A DNA stretch of 64,000 nucleotides from Anastrepha obliqua (lineage: Eukaryota > Arthropoda > Insecta > Diptera > Tephritidae), in assembly GCF_027943255.1 (NCBI RefSeq), contig NC_072894.1, positions 79,275,601-79,339,600 of the forward strand, given 5' to 3'. Under the pieces are notes generated by a model that had not been told where the DNA came from, did no database searches, and saw only the letters and a list, made by a program, of their open reading frames with translations. Positions 21,901-33,924 of the stretch are shown here, piece by piece (within the stretch, counting starts at the first letter, position 1; each line of letters opens with the position of its first letter). A program made the translations under genes and the position numbers.

Positions 21901-22903
21901 CTTTTTTGTATGTGATGAAATTCAGTAAGCCCAATTAAAGTGAAAAAATGCTTTTTCCGAGAAAAACTAATTTAACGTTTCAAAAATTTATTTTGAAGTT
22001 GAACGCTGAGTGCGTTAGATTGCGAGTATGAGCCACGGTATGAACTTTTATAGGAAATGGAACCGAAGAGAGAGCTAGTTTCTGTTTATTATCTGGCGCA
22101 AATCCGAATTCCGAATGAGCTTTAACACGTGTGTGGGTTGTCCTTGTGTATGTCCGTGTCTCAGGCGAGAATACTCTGAAACTGCTACATGGGAAAACGG
22201 CAGTCCAAAAATGATGTAAATGAAATGAAATTAAATAATTAAAAATTCCAAGTAAGAATAACATAATAAATATAATTCGAATATGGAAATTCATTCACTC
22301 AAAAAATAGAGAGCTTCAGAGAAACGCATAATAAATTAAAACAGCGCAAGTAGAAAAGCAAACTTTAGCACATCGCCAGCAAAAATGATAATAAATGAAT
22401 AACAATCACCCAAAAATCAATATTAATATAAATATGTTAATATTTATCTACCGCAATGGGAGAAAGACCAGCACGGGATGCAATTTTCCACGTTGACAAG
22501 GTGAGAAAAAAATGCGACAAACAGTGATGCGAAGAACAGTGACGTGACTTGCAACACACGCGCAGACTGCATGCACATAGGTATGTAAGAAATATTTTTT
22601 TACAGTGCAATAGAACAGCATACACAACCAGCAGAGAAAAAAACAACACAAACGAAATATGTCAATAACGTTGGCATTGGGAAAAATCACGCACATGAAG
22701 GCCACACACTCGTTTTCTGTTCGTGGACGGTAGGTACGTACATACTGAGCAAGTTTTGTTTTTTTCTACTTATGAACCTATAGGTTAAACGGTCAAAGAA
22801 GTTATCATCTCTCAAAGTTAGTTAGCGAATTTTATGCATGTATAATATTATAAATTTAATTAAAATACAAGTTTTGGAAGAAATATTTTTTTAGATATAA
22901 GTA
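21901..22903. other. unassigned
   Basis: No recognisable gene or repeat. Short minus frames at 21980-22705 lack motifs. Confidence 0.3.
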
Positions 22904-23993
22904 CAGTCTGTGTCAGAAAAAAGGGACCGCGATTATTCATGAAGTAAATAATGTATGTAAAAAATTACAAGTCGCAATTGCTCAATAAGCCGTGTAGTCT
23001 CCATCGTTGTCGAGTATAGCCTTGCATCTTCTCGGCATGCTTCGAACCAGCTTTTCTACGTAACTCGTCGATAAAGAGGACCAGATTTTGCGAACTTGAC
23101 GCACGGCAAGATGGGTTTTCATAATTCAGCCGCCCCCTCATCTTCTTGCAAGACCCAATCAGTGTTTTTTCCTGGATACATCTTTTTCACCGACTTAAAA
23201 AATCCGCGATTGTAAATTTCGACCATTTTTTCAGCGTTCAAATTTTGGGTGAAGCTTTCCAAGCATCCGAAACCGCGCTCGGAGAAGCAACGCCAAATAT
23301 TCACTTACAACGGGTGTTTAACAGTGCGCTGTACGACCAAGCGGACCAAGTGGAATCGAAGCCCAGAAAGTGGCTTCATCCGAGGAAACAACCTTACTCC
23401 AATCGCGTTCCATGTTTTTGGTAGCCCAAGCCTAGCGTTTCTCAATGTGCTTTTATGAGAGCAGTGGTTTTGATGATGTGGGACGGTAGGATAGGTTCGC
23501 TTCCTTCAATCGTCGTTCGATGGTGTTGATACTCACATCTGTTCCTCTTTTAGCAAAGATTTGTGTGTGCTTGGCATAGTCGCAAAGAAGAGTCTCGCTT
23601 AAAAAGTTGAACGATCACCTTATCCAGCTTTTTTTCGTCACTCGCTTCAATTCGCGCTCGGAAAAGGCATCAACATTTTTGTACATCTTATACCGCTGAT
23701 TCAACATCACAACAAACTTTTTTGATTCTTTAATCACTTTCGCAGCCGCGGCGTAAGATAATTTCGGCTCTTTCGAGTGCGTGCATAAAAATACCGCCTC
23801 GAAACGCTTCGCGTACTTTTCGCTCATTTTTGTTTGGTTGCGTTTACGAGAAAGTTTCGAACGACACTAACTTGAGTTGTCACTGGCGTCGTAGCCCTTG
23901 AGCGGGACTATTATCCAGCAAAAAGCAGAACGAAATATATTATATCTTGAAGTTACAAGAAAAAACCCGGTTCTTTTCTTCTGACACAGACTG
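22904..23993 (-). mobile_element. Tc1-like element, near full length
   Basis: Termini CAGTCTGTGTCAGAAAAAAG and, inverted, CAGTCTGTGTCAGAAGAAAA are flanked by TA at 22902-22903 and 23994-23995. The 1.09-kb body carries a transposase pseudogene on the minus strand. One further end of the same family lies at 46319-46428. Confidence 0.9.
23010..23827 (-). pseudogene. Tc1-like transposase, frameshifted
   Basis: Starts MSEKYAKRFEAVFLCTHSKE at 23827, with a predicted helix-turn-helix (SYAAAAKVIKESKKFVVML). The first frame ends at 23615. Later frames carry GFGCLESFTQNLNAEKMVEI and MYPGKNTDWVLQEDEGAAEL (23304-23119). The latter matches the second catalytic residue region (usually QDNDPKHT or similar), which here reads QEDEGAA. 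The C-terminal LYRRVT and CREDARLYSTT segments follow to about 23010. Several frameshifts make it inactive. Confidence 0.8.
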
Positions 23994-24274
23994 TAGTTTC
24001 ATGCCATCAGGTCATTATTTCGAGTTCATGTACATTACGAAAGACACACTAAGCGAAATAGATAGCTCTCTTGCAATGCACAAACGTTTTATTTTGTAAT
24101 AAAATAATCAGAGGTTAAATCTTTTTATGAGTACATTTCGGCATAAGGCAAGAAAGCTGCCTTTTATTGTAAAAACTCTATTTGAATTTTCAAAGGCGTA
24201 AAGGGAAATAGATATAATTTATGGCACAGAACTAATATTAAATAAAATCTGAACAAAACAATATAAATTATTTA

Positions 24275-24985
24275 ATAGCTTCTATGCCCCCCGTTATTTA
24301 TTGCAACTGATAATAGTTGCCGTGGCATCGAATTCAAGAGCGACTGAAGGACACTGATTTTTGCCCATTCCTCTTGAATAGCTTTTTTAGGGTGCTATTA
24401 AACTGGTGCCCGGATTTACTAACTTGCTTGCTAAGAATGCTCCAGAGGTTCTCCAAATGACTTAGACCACTTCAGCACAGGAACATTTTTCAACGCAAAA
24501 AATTCCTTTATGCGCTTTGTGGTGTGGATTGGAGCATTATCCCCTTGATACATCCGGCAAAATTCAATGATACACTACCAAGATCTCTACGTAATTTTCT
24601 GCGTTCATCTTATGCGAAATACAACAAATTGGGGTCTTGCCACGTTAGCTAAAAGCACTCCAGGTCATAAGATACTCACCGTGGAAGTTTTGGGAGTGAC
24701 GAGTTTGTCGTGACTCGCGAATATCTCTCCAAAACTTCTGATAACCTTCAGGACTATCGATACATTTTTGACAGATGCCATTCATCATACCAGAACTTAT
24801 GATTATCGGCAAATTCGAGCCTAGCTACCTTGTGGTGTTCTCATCTAATATAAGTAGCTAAGGCTGATGTTTTCATTGACAGTCAACCCTCCTATCCTTC
24901 TTTTATACCTGCCATCAATCTTAGGCTTTAGACGAGTTCTTTTCAATTTTTCCATATCCATCAAGAAGTTATTTTCTCCGCTTGA
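24275..24985 (-). pseudogene. Tc1-like transposase, heavily decayed
   Basis: Minus-strand frames give GMMNGICQKCIDSPEGYQKF, then MYQGDNAPIHTTKRIKEFFA (second aspartate in QGDNAP), ENLWSILSKQVSKSG (near the third residue; the usual NPIENLW context) and a C-terminal SMPRQLLSVAINNGG. The order matches a Tc1/Tc3-type transposase. Frameshifts and stops are numerous and no terminal repeats are evident. Confidence 0.75.
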
Positions 24986-26189
24986 TTTATTTGCTAATGT
25001 AACCTACTCAATTTACCCCATGGAATCTTTTAAATTGTGAAATGTGTATAATTTACCATAAGAAGAAATGAAATAATAACGAAACCGCTTGTACCTTATA
25101 ACTATTTTCTTCAAGAAACCCAAATTTCAAGCAACGCAACGGACGGAGCTGGAAGCAAAATACAAACTCACTTAAAACTAGTTCAAGCACACATTTAAAT
25201 ACATTATAAGGCGATTCAGGAAAATATTATGCAGCTATTGTATTTTAGAAGAAAAGTTATGAAGTTGGCTTGCCCCACATAGCTATTTCAAATAATATGC
25301 TCCAGGTTGGCTTTCAAGTCCTTAGCTGTCTAAAATCACAAAGCCTAAAGAATGAAAGAAAAAGGAACCGAAACTATTAGTAGGTCAGTCGTAGTCAATC
25401 TCAAGCTATTAGAGGCCTATTTATAGAGATAATCATATTACTCAACCCTAACTTACATATATCAATGGTTTAGTGCACAAAACGTACGTACTGAAACCAA
25501 AAGTCTTCTGCATAGTGTTTCTATACTTTTGGGAATATGTAAATCTTTGTTGTAATAATTTGTACATTGCTCTTTAACCTTCCTTCCTACTCACCATGAA
25601 AGGGACATCCCGTGGGTTGATAGGTATATAATCTTTCCTCTCACTGGAAGCATACAACCCAAGTGGCATCTTGCGAAAAGATCTTGTGAGATTCCTCAAC
25701 GAAATATATATCTAATAGAGGTTTGCTGTAATAAATAAATTCTGGTTGCATTGACCAGAATGCTAATCTCATCGAACCTTGTGTAGGATTTCTCCCATAA
25801 GACATTTGAACAACATGTATGATTGGATGATAAAACCTTAAACATGGGAAAAGTCACTGCTTGGTGTAGTCCTCAGTTTGTGGGCAATTCTTTACAGCGC
25901 TTAGTATAGTAGAGGGTGATTTAAGTCAATGCATGATTTAACAGCAATTATTTGTGATATGCTGTTTTCTTTTTTTAACTTTTTCTCAGAATTTCTCAGA
26001 AATTTTATCGAGGGGGCGATATTCAGTTTAGGAACACGTAAAAGTGATCCAACGTTTTTTAAATCTGGTCGTTCTGCATGAAGTGCATTTTGTTGATTGA
26101 TTGACATTTTCACCTAAACAGATATGTTAAAAAGCAAAACTATCGGATTTGGGGTACTGAAATTTCATATACCATTCAAGAAAAAATTA
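24986..26189. other. unassigned
   Basis: AT-rich, no recognisable gene. The minus frame at 25901-26113 shows no known motif. Confidence 0.3.
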
Positions 26190-26625
26190 TGCACCCACCT
26201 GTTTGAGGTGATTTTTCGGCTGGTGGAGTCTTCGGACCATAATTTCTCGAAAGTGATTACGGTGTAAATTTTTTATGTCCTTTATGCCCTGATTTAGACG
26301 GCATGTACTAAAACAGTATGTGGTTTCAACAAAACTATCATTTGCTACACAGCTCGTGAAGCAGTGGCTCAATTTCGAACGAGTTTTTAGAACGTATTAC
26401 CTCTCGAAATGATGAGGTCAAAGGGCCTCTGAGTTCTTATGGTATATATCTATGGTCTCTGCTAATAAGTCCGAGACGACTCCAGAACTGAAGCATGAAC
26501 TAAATTGTGTTTAGCCGGACCTATACCAAGAAGCCATGGAAAATTTTAATATGCGCATTCTGTATCATCAGAGGAGCCGTGTTGAGAATTTAACGAATAT
26601 TGTGTGGCACACATAAATGTGATAG
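26190..26625 (+). pseudogene. mariner-like (DD41D-type) transposase remnant
   Basis: Plus-strand segments read FSAGGVFGP, DLDGMY and MWFQQ (around the second catalytic aspartate), then EFLERITSRNDEVKGP. A last segment reads ELKHELNCV and AMENFNMRILYHQRSRVENL, ending in NIVWHT near 26616. This follows the order of the C-terminal half of the 28238/57245 family. Heavy substitution and stops indicate an old copy. No termini recognised. Confidence 0.65.
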
Positions 26626-27349
26626 ATCGAGTTTTGGACTTTAACATAAAAACGATGTTCTTGAATCAAACTAGAAATAACTTTGTTTGCAAGTTCTCAC
26701 TCTCACAACACCCAATACACGCACGTAAGTGAGTGCACACACATATGTGTGCTTCCATTTTTGGTATCGAGTGGCAAAGTGGGCGTAGTATGAAGAATAT
26801 CGAATGCACAACTACTCTAGGGGCGCAAAGTGTCCACTTGGAATTAGTAGAATGTACTCATAGGTTGCAATAAAATCTCACAAACACAATTGCGCAGAGT
26901 ATTAAACATTTTTCAAAGGTTTGACAAAAATGAAGGCTTAAAGAGTTTTACTTTAAACTGCATATATGATATATGCATGAGAATCTTTCACTCATACGCA
27001 TATCCTTTTAAATGAAATTTTTTTTTGTAATGTTTTAATTCTTACCGCTCAATGAATGGGATAGCATTAATACAAATTGTTTTGCGCTTACCTGAAAAGA
27101 GAGAAGAAAAAAATTGTTAGTAAAAGTTGAGAAAACAAGAGTGACTTTTATTTCATATTCTATGGTAGGAAAGACTGGCAGAAACTGAACTTGGGAATAT
27201 GAGCACTAGGAACTTAGGAGTATAAGTTTCAACGTTCAGTTTTAGATAAAAAAATTGATAAGATAAAAATAGATAATAAATAATAGAAAATAGATGAAAA
27301 ACAATTGAGCTTGTACTGAAATATTTATTATTAAAGTAATTAAAAATAA
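26626..27349. other. unassigned
   Basis: No recognisable gene or repeat. Confidence 0.3.
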
Positions 27350-27485
27350 AATGTGTGGCCGTGTGGATTTATTTGGGTATAATCCGGCGAGTCTCTGATT
27401 CAAAGGCCTATGCGGACATGAAACGGGCTTCTCGGCACGCAATGGTGATTTTTTGCCATGAAAATTTGTCATAAAAACCATCTGG
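27350..27485 (+). repeat. SINE body remnant
   Basis: The GCAATGGTGATTTTTTGCCA and TGAAAATTTGTCATAAAA parts parallel the SINE body block GCAATGGCAAACCTCCGAGT...GCCATGAAAAAAATCTGCTC at 32420-32470. The tRNA-like head is not intact. Confidence 0.4.
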
Positions 27486-28237
27486 CGCTCGGGCTCAACA
27501 TAAATTTACGGGCCAGAGCATTAGAGTTACCAATACTCAAGATTTTATTGAAGAAAGTTTCAACAGAATAATAAATTCAACTAAAGACAAACTGAAGAGG
27601 CTGCTGGAAGCAAGCGTTTGTCGATCCTTCTGCGAGGAGCATGCCTCCATATCGCAATCTCAGCTTGACCGTGGTAAGCAATTGAAAGGCAGAGGTCTTT
27701 CTAGACAAAAAAATATACTACAGTTTTTTCTTCGCAAGGCTTCGATGAAAATGGAAAATAGATCCTTCGAATCGGCGCCAAAATATAGAAAATCGAAGAA
27801 AAGAATACGAGTATCTAGTGGATAACTGCAATCATAACTCCGCTATTATTCACATTTTGAATAAGCCATTAAAATAAAGCTTAAAAAAAATCGAGAATAA
27901 GAATTATACAAAGATAAAACTGTGAAAATTATTAAAAAATCGCTAAACATTCGCCTTTTGAGTAAGCGATTAGAAAATCAATGGTAAAAAGTTAATCGAA
28001 CAAGAAATACTCGCCGATGAAAATGGATCAGTGATATACATTTATATGGCTTAACACACACATTTGGAGTATTTCATTTAGCAGTTGGCACTAAAGAATA
28101 AATCGATGATGTAAACTATAAACTGATAAAAATCGATAATCGACTGAAAAATCGTTCAACAATCGAATTTGGATTAACCGATTAAAATATCGATTTTAAA
28201 AACATAAATCGATAACAAAAATTATACATCGAATATA
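27486..28237. other. unassigned, AATCG/ATCGAT-rich
   Basis: No gene. From about 27780 to 28235 the motifs AATCG, ATCGAT and TCGATAA recur at short, irregular distances. They are densest at 28098-28235 (for example ATCGATAATCG at 28128). Confidence 0.4.
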
Positions 28238-28740
28238 AAGGGTTTTCCAATAAGAGCTGTTATTTTGATATTCAAAGAAAAATGCTATTTTTTAATCGGA
28301 TGTTTATTTCATTATAAAGAGGAAGGTATGCCGTTAATAGTGGAAAATAACATCAGGCAAATGACCACCATAACCGAATTGCAAAGTGGCTGCCCTTTGT
28401 CCTCGATAGACTCACAAATTCCATCTTTGAGGTCTTGAATCGAACCTGAGTTGTTGGCGTAGACCTTCTGTTTCACGTGTTCACGAAGAAAAAAGTCACA
28501 AGGTGTTAAATCACAAGATCTTGATGGTCAATTGTGATCCCCTCTTCGAGAGATAACACGGTACGGACACTTTTCCCGTAAAATATCAATGGTTTCTTTG
28601 TTTGTGTGGCACGTAGCGCCGTCTCGTTGAAAAAAACGTTGACCAGATCAATACTATCCAATTCCGGCCATAAAAAATCGTTAATTATCTCTCGATAGCA
28701 CAATCACACTCAAAATAAACCCTGTTATTGGAAAATCCTC
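28238..28740 (-). mobile_element. mariner-like deletion derivative (3' half kept)
   Basis: Termini AAGGGTTTTCCAATAAG and, inverted, GAGGATTTTCCAATAAC are flanked by TA. On the minus strand a fragment reads REIINDFLWPELDSIDLVNV followed by frameshifted sequence up to the C-terminus. The N-terminal half with the DNA-binding domain is deleted. 40788-41344 is a closely related derivative with the same structure, and 57245-58080 keeps the other half of the same family. Confidence 0.83.
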
Positions 28741-28742
28741 TA

Positions 28743-30456
28743 TGAATAGCCGAAAAAAAAGTTTAAAATTATATGGCGAGTTTTATGAAAGAAAGTGCAA
28801 AGAAAAATTGGTTCATTAGTCGCATTTAATCATTTTCGTTGAATGATTTTTTTTTTGTTTTTTACAGGAGTGGAATAAGAGTTTTTGGTGGCTTTTCTGC
28901 ACCTTCAGCTATGACACAATTCACTTCAATTAAAGCACGCAGTTTATAGAGAATTGGATGCAGCAAAAAATGCCACAAATTTTATTTATTTTTATTTTCG
29001 CGCTGAGACATATGGGTACGGGTGTTTTTTAAGAGCTCGAGAACTTAAAATGATAATACAAAACAGAAATATTGTTGGAATGGATTTTTTATATTAAAAC
29101 TGGTAGATAATTCAATGGCATTTATTTTTTGAGTATGATATCGGGCACATGAACGCGGCGCCTACGAGTTATGTGGTCCATTCGATCAGACAAATTTATG
29201 ACAATTTTTTCCAGTAAGCCTAATAAATTTAAATGAGCCCAATTAGCAAAAAACAATGGAAATGGCGGTAATTTTGCTTCAACTCTCGCACGAGCCAAAA
29301 ATTAAGAACGCCAACAAATCGACATTTCGGCGTCTTCTTCAACATTGCGCTCTATGAACTTCGCGAGCAGATTGATGTTTTTCAAAACATTTGCATTAAA
29401 CTGAACTTAAAATTGTATTCACTACAGTAACACTTTGCTTAAAATTATTTACTTATTTTTAGACACATACTATCAGTACACGCCGTTATATCCGTTATGT
29501 CATTGTTATTCGCGAATGCGTCTACTTCCGTCGGCCATAGTTATTAAACAAATGATCCTGTCACCCGGATGTCAAATGGCCACTAAATGTAGGTGGAAGC
29601 TAGTAAGCTAAAAATATGCACCCGCAAATGTACGCACACACACACAAACACACGTACACATAATCGGATAGAGATGCAGGCACTTCTGCTGCTGCTGTGG
29701 AGCTTTACAAAATTCACTAGAATAGTCGTAGAATGTGAAAGCCACGATGAGAGTGCTGAAATGCCGCATGATAGGGAAACTACCCACTTTGCTTCGATTA
29801 GCAGTTCCTATTTATATCCACAGCCACAACCTGTTGCGGCAGTGGAACATCAAGAAGAAAATAGCAAAAGTGAAGTGAATAAAAAGTGGTAAATAAAAGA
29901 TGGGATATCTCCACTATTCTCGAACTATTTTGCTGATTTGGATGTAAAAAAAACATTGCAGATACAGTGCGATTAAGCGAATGGTGCATTTATTATCTCT
30001 GTAGGAAAAAAGTCACACTAATCAGCAAACGTTTCAGTTTATGATGTTGGTATTTGATAGAAGAAGTCATAAGCGTACGAGTTTGAGAGTGATTCGAGTA
30101 GGACAAGTTGCAAAATGACTAATTAGAGGGTATGCAAAATCTGGATATAATAAAGCTTAAGGGGTTAGACAAATTTTTCTTTATACCTATCATAGTTTCG
30201 TTACATTTGTAGAATATGAAAACCTCGATACAACGAAAAGTTAAAATTTCTTTTACAAAATTCGAGTTTTTTTTTAGTTTTTTTTCCAAATCAAACAATA
30301 AAGAAAAACATGCACTCTTGATTTTGATTTTTTAATATCAATTATAAAAAAATTGCCGCGTAGGCAAATCGACTTATCCACATATTGGAGGGCATTATTG
30401 GAATAGGTCGATTGTTGAATATCACCTGATTTAGATTAAGTAACTTGAAAACATTT
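28743..30456. other. unassigned
   Basis: No recognised gene. A short (AC)n lies at about 29636-29655. The plus frame 29593-29892 (99 codons) contains a hydrophobic run and a Q/E-rich end but no family I know. Confidence 0.3.
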
Positions 30457-30597
30457 TTGAAGTGAAAACTTCTTTAGAATCGTAGGGAGTGATTTGAGAA
30501 AAAGTGAAACGAAAAAAGCGACACTCTTGGCTACGAATATTACATATAAACGTAGCGACGAACTAAACAACTTTTAGGCCAGCACCGACAGCATGGC

Positions 30598-30890
30598 GCG
30601 ATAGCCGAGCGGCTAGCAATGTGAGCTTCCGATCCAAAATTCTTGGTTCGAATCACAAGAAAAAAAAATTTTTTTATACAGTTATTTTATTTTATTTTAT
30701 GATATGTTTATGAGGAGCTTTTTTTCATGGCAGAAATACACTCGGTGTTTTGCCATTGCCTGCTGAGGGGTGAGCGCTATTAGAAAAATAGTTTTCCTTA
30801 ATTTTGGTGTTTTCACCGAGATTCGAACTGACTTTCTCTCTGTGAATTCTGAATAGTAGTCACGCACCAACCCATTCGGCTACGGCGTTT
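30598..30890. repeat. two-headed SINE composite inside Helentron copy 2
   Basis: Same arrangement as at 10772-11060: plus-strand tRNA-like head (GATAGCCGAGCGGC box A, GGTTCGAATCA box B), spacer, then minus-strand SINE body and head. It was part of the Helentron before the two copies separated. Confidence 0.75.
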
Positions 30891-31206
30891 GTTTAATTTT
30901 ACTGATGCAAAAATGAGGAAAAATATATGAATAAAGTTTGCTTACTGTTTACACATTTTCCAAAGGTGACGGAGAACCAAAAAAAAAGTCGACTTTCAAA
31001 CAAATACGAGTGCATTTGTGTAATTGTGTTAGAGTTTCGGTCACGCCCCAGCAAAACCTGCGTGCATATGTGTTTGTAACATTCAAAAAAATGTAATTGT
31101 GTTAGAGTTTCGGTCACGCAGGTTTTGCTGGGGACGCTCATAATAGCAACCGCGTGTGTATTTTTATATTCGTAAATATTTTCATTTTTAAATATTTACC
31201 GCAATT

Positions 31207-31609
31207 ATGCCGAAAAATAATACAGAAAAGTGTCGTGAGTATCGACAGAAAAAAAAAATCAATAAATAGCATCACGGAATTCATTCACGAAAATTTAATA
31301 AAGTATACACCAGAAGTATCGCGGATACTTAGAAAAGATTACAATAAAGTTCCAATGATTTTAAGTGGCGATTTTAACGTAAATTTTGCATTGGACACAG
31401 CGGTTCCTTTAATTGACGTTCTCAATACAACATTCAATTTAAAAATGTGTAACAATCGCACTGAATCGACAACACGATCAAAAACAACCATTGACGCGGT
31501 ATTTCAAAGATATGTTGACAACATCGAAACCAAAGCATTTGTATCATATTTTAGCTATCATAAGCCACTCGTATCATTTGTTGAAATTGAAAACATTGAG
31601 GATGAATAA
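31207..31609 (+). pseudogene. Helentron protein remnant, copy 2
   Basis: ATG at 31207 begins MPKNNTEKCREYRQKKK, stopping after about 19 codons. The endonuclease portion is in another frame, open from 31154 to 31609, and keeps SGDFNVNF, TTIDAVF and SYHKPLV. A one-base difference in the A-run at 31248-31257 relative to copy 1 changes which frame joins the two parts. The 84 residues from MILSG to the end are identical to copy 1. Confidence 0.7.
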
Positions 31610-31765
31610 TAATAAAATGAAGAAAATAAAATATGAACTTTATAGCAATATTATAATGAACCTATAATTATCCCGCTCCTTATTCTCTCTCAGTTTGTTT
31701 TACGGAAGGTTTCACTTCTATCGCGTCTAACCGTTAGACTGGTATGTTTTTTTTTTTTTTGTTTT

Positions 31766-31995
31766 AAGGCGATACCCGAACACGTACACCAAGAAGCGAA
31801 TTCATTAAGGTCACCTTGAAGCCTAAGCCCACCAACTGAGTTTCTTATTGAGGCAAACATTTTTAAGTCGTCTGCCTATAATGGGTTCCTGGGCAAATGA
31901 GCATCTACTTATATCATTTATAAATGAGACTAAAAGTAGAGGACCCAAAATACTGCCTTGCGGTACCCCAGAAGTGGCAATAAACACAACTCCTT
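31766..31995 (-). pseudogene. LINE reverse transcriptase fragment with ADD motif
   Basis: On the minus strand, frames give GTPQGSILGP-like residues near 31960 and then ADDLKMFASIRNSVGG with LQGDLNEFASWCTCSG (31875-31768). The ADD box is the reverse transcriptase active site (usually YADD) and the following helix is typical of jockey-clade LINEs. Only this core remains, cut by the Helentron end on one side and element A on the other. Confidence 0.75.
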
Positions 31996-32008
31996 TCACT
32001 AATACTAA

Positions 32009-32728
32009 GTTTCCACCGCAGCCACTATCGTGTTCTCTGCCGCTATCGTGTTCTTAGCGCAAACACGAAACAAAACACCTGTCAAATCCCATACAAAATT
32101 AAAACACAACTCCATACCTAAACCCACTTTTCAAAGCGTGTTTTGTTGGGTTTGCGTCTAATTCAAGCGTGTTTTGTTGGGTTTGCGTCTAATTTAAATA
32201 TTAAGTGGTGGCAATGTTGCTCATTTTCCTCATTTATTATTGCATTCTTATCGAAATATGGCAACAATGATTGCAATTTGTCTTTGATTGACGGCCGCCG
32301 TAGCCGAGTGGGTTGGTGCTAGATCACCATTCGGAATTCACAGAGAGGTCGTTGGTTCGAATCTCGGTGAAAGCAAAATTAATAAAAACATTTTTCTAAT
32401 AGCGGTCACCCCTCGGCAGGCAATGGCAAACCTCCGAGTGTATTTCTGCCATGAAAAAAATCTGCTCATAAACATATCATAAAACAAAATGAAATAAATG
32501 TATAAAAAAAAAAAAATTTTTTTGTGATTCGAACCAAGGATTTCGGATCGGAAGCCCACATTGCTAGCCGCTGGGCTATCGCGTTGTGCTGTCGCCGCAA
32601 AATAATGTATCATAAATCTGCTTACCATACCAAAGACCATACACTTTGCAAACACATTTCGGTGGAAACAGTTGACAGTTCTCCCAAACACAACTCCTGC
32701 AAACACGGTGTTTGCTTTTGGTGGAAAC
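32009..32728. mobile_element. GTTTCCACC-ended element A
   Basis: Begins GTTTCCACCGCAGCCACTA and ends TTTGCTTTTGGTGGAAAC, giving a 9-bp inverted terminus. Inside are two copies of AGCGTGTTTTGTTGGGTTTG and, near the end, the palindrome GCAAACACGGTGTTTGC. A SINE composite sits at 32288-32590. The left 410 bp and right 70 bp are repeated in element B. No coding capacity. No clear target duplication, so the superfamily is not assigned. Confidence 0.65.
32288..32590. repeat. two-headed SINE composite (third copy)
   Basis: A plus-strand head (GTAGCCGAGTGGGTTGGTG box A region, GGTTCGAATCT box B at about 32354) and SINE body run into a poly-A/T spacer. Then a minus-strand head follows (complement of GGTTCGAATCA at about 32525 and of GATAGCCCAGCGGC at about 32570). 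It is the inverse orientation of the copies in the two Helentrons. Confidence 0.75.
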
Positions 32729-32743
32729 GTAATATAATACTAA

Positions 32744-33719
32744 GTTTCCACCGCAGCCGCTATCGTGTTCTCTGCCGCTATCGTGTTCTTAGCGCAAACA
32801 CGAAACAAAACACCTGTCAAATCCCATACAAAATTAAAACACAACTCCATACCTAAACCCACTTTTCAAAGCGTGTTTTGTTGGGTTTGCGTCTAATTCA
32901 AGCGTGTTTTGTTGGGTTTGCGTCTAATTTAAATATTAAGTGGTGGCAATGTTGCTCATTTTCCTCATTTATTATTGCATTCTTATCGAAATATGGCAAC
33001 AATGATTGCAATTTGTCTTTGATTGACGGCCGCCGTAGCCGAGTGGGTTGGTGCTAGATCACCATTCGGAATTCACAGAGAGGTCGTTGGTTCGAATCTC
33101 GGTGAAAGCAAAATTAATAAAAACATTTTTCTAATAGCGGTCGCCCCCAATTTTTTTTTTTTTTTTTTTTTTAATATTTTTCTTGTGGTAATCGTTAAGT
33201 GGTGCGCGCAAAATATAAAATAAGTCAAATAAGCCAAATAAATCTACAATCTTTCCTCAGGAATACTGAATCAACTCGTTGCGGATAGTATAACAGGTAT
33301 TTCTTTTATTTATATATGTAATTTTATTTGTATTTACATCTAAATACATCCTAAAATATACATGTACATTATACACAAATAATGTATCATAAATCTGTTT
33401 ACCATACCAAAGACCATACACTTTGCGAACGCATTAAATTGGCAGCAACGCTTAAAATTATTTTATTTTCCCTTAACCTTTTTTTTAAATAATATGTGAC
33501 CAACTCACTATCAATTATTTTAAAATAAAATGATAAAATCAACATAACAAATTGAATTTTATGCACCATTTTATAATTTTATCAATTTTTATAATTCTCA
33601 TTTCACAATGTCAACAAAAGACAGTTCAAACACAGTTTCTCCCAAACTTTCGGTGGAAACAGTTGACAGTTCTCCCAAACACAACTCCTGCAAACACGGT
33701 GTTTGCTTTTGGTGGAAAC
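32744..33719. mobile_element. GTTTCCACC-ended element B
   Basis: Repeats the left 410 bp of element A at an offset of 735 bp, including the SINE start at the same internal position. It ends with the same GGTGTTTGCTTTTGGTGGAA terminus. The middle is different: the SINE is cut at a T-run (33149-33171) and followed by AT-rich sequence. A and B are separated by 15 bp. Confidence 0.65.
33023..33150 (+). repeat. SINE head and partial body in element B
   Basis: Box A and box B as at 32288, reading on through TCGGTGAAAGCAAAATTAAT to the AATAGCGGTC block, then a long T-run. Confidence 0.7.
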
Positions 33720-33756
33720 GGCATATAAGATAAGATTTTAACCATAAAAGGAAAAC

Positions 33757-33905
33757 CGAGTGGAAGCCAAGAGAGCCCAGAATGGCTAAAACTCAACAAT
33801 GGCTCTCAAATTTACCAGACGCGAGTCCGATGGATTATTCTCTTTGGGCCAATTTGGAGAAAAAGGTCCGCACTAAAGGATTCAGCAAAAGCAAATTTAC
33901 AATTT
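33757..33905 (+). pseudogene. mariner/Tc1-like transposase fragment
   Basis: One frame reads LSNLPDASPMDYSLWANLEK, the neighbourhood of the third catalytic aspartate (SP-D-MDYSLW), then KVRTKGFSKSKF. Only about 50 codons, with no termini. Confidence 0.6.
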
Positions 33906-33924
33906 GATGATCTTTTGAATTGGT

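Larger units (their letters stand above)
30457..31744 (+). mobile_element. non-autonomous Helentron-like element, copy 2
   Basis: Nearly identical to 10622-11933 over its length, with the same left end (TTTTGAAGTGAAAACTTC), right hairpin at 31725-31739 and T-run immediately after the right end. Differences are a few substitutions and short indels near 30537 and 31678. Flanks are unrelated to those of copy 1, so this is a transposed copy rather than part of a larger duplication. Confidence 0.8.

Noticed and set aside
29593..29892. 99-codon plus-strand gene with a hydrophobic run
   Set aside because: Begins in an (AC)n simple repeat and shows no known domain; kept only as a note under the unassigned stretch.
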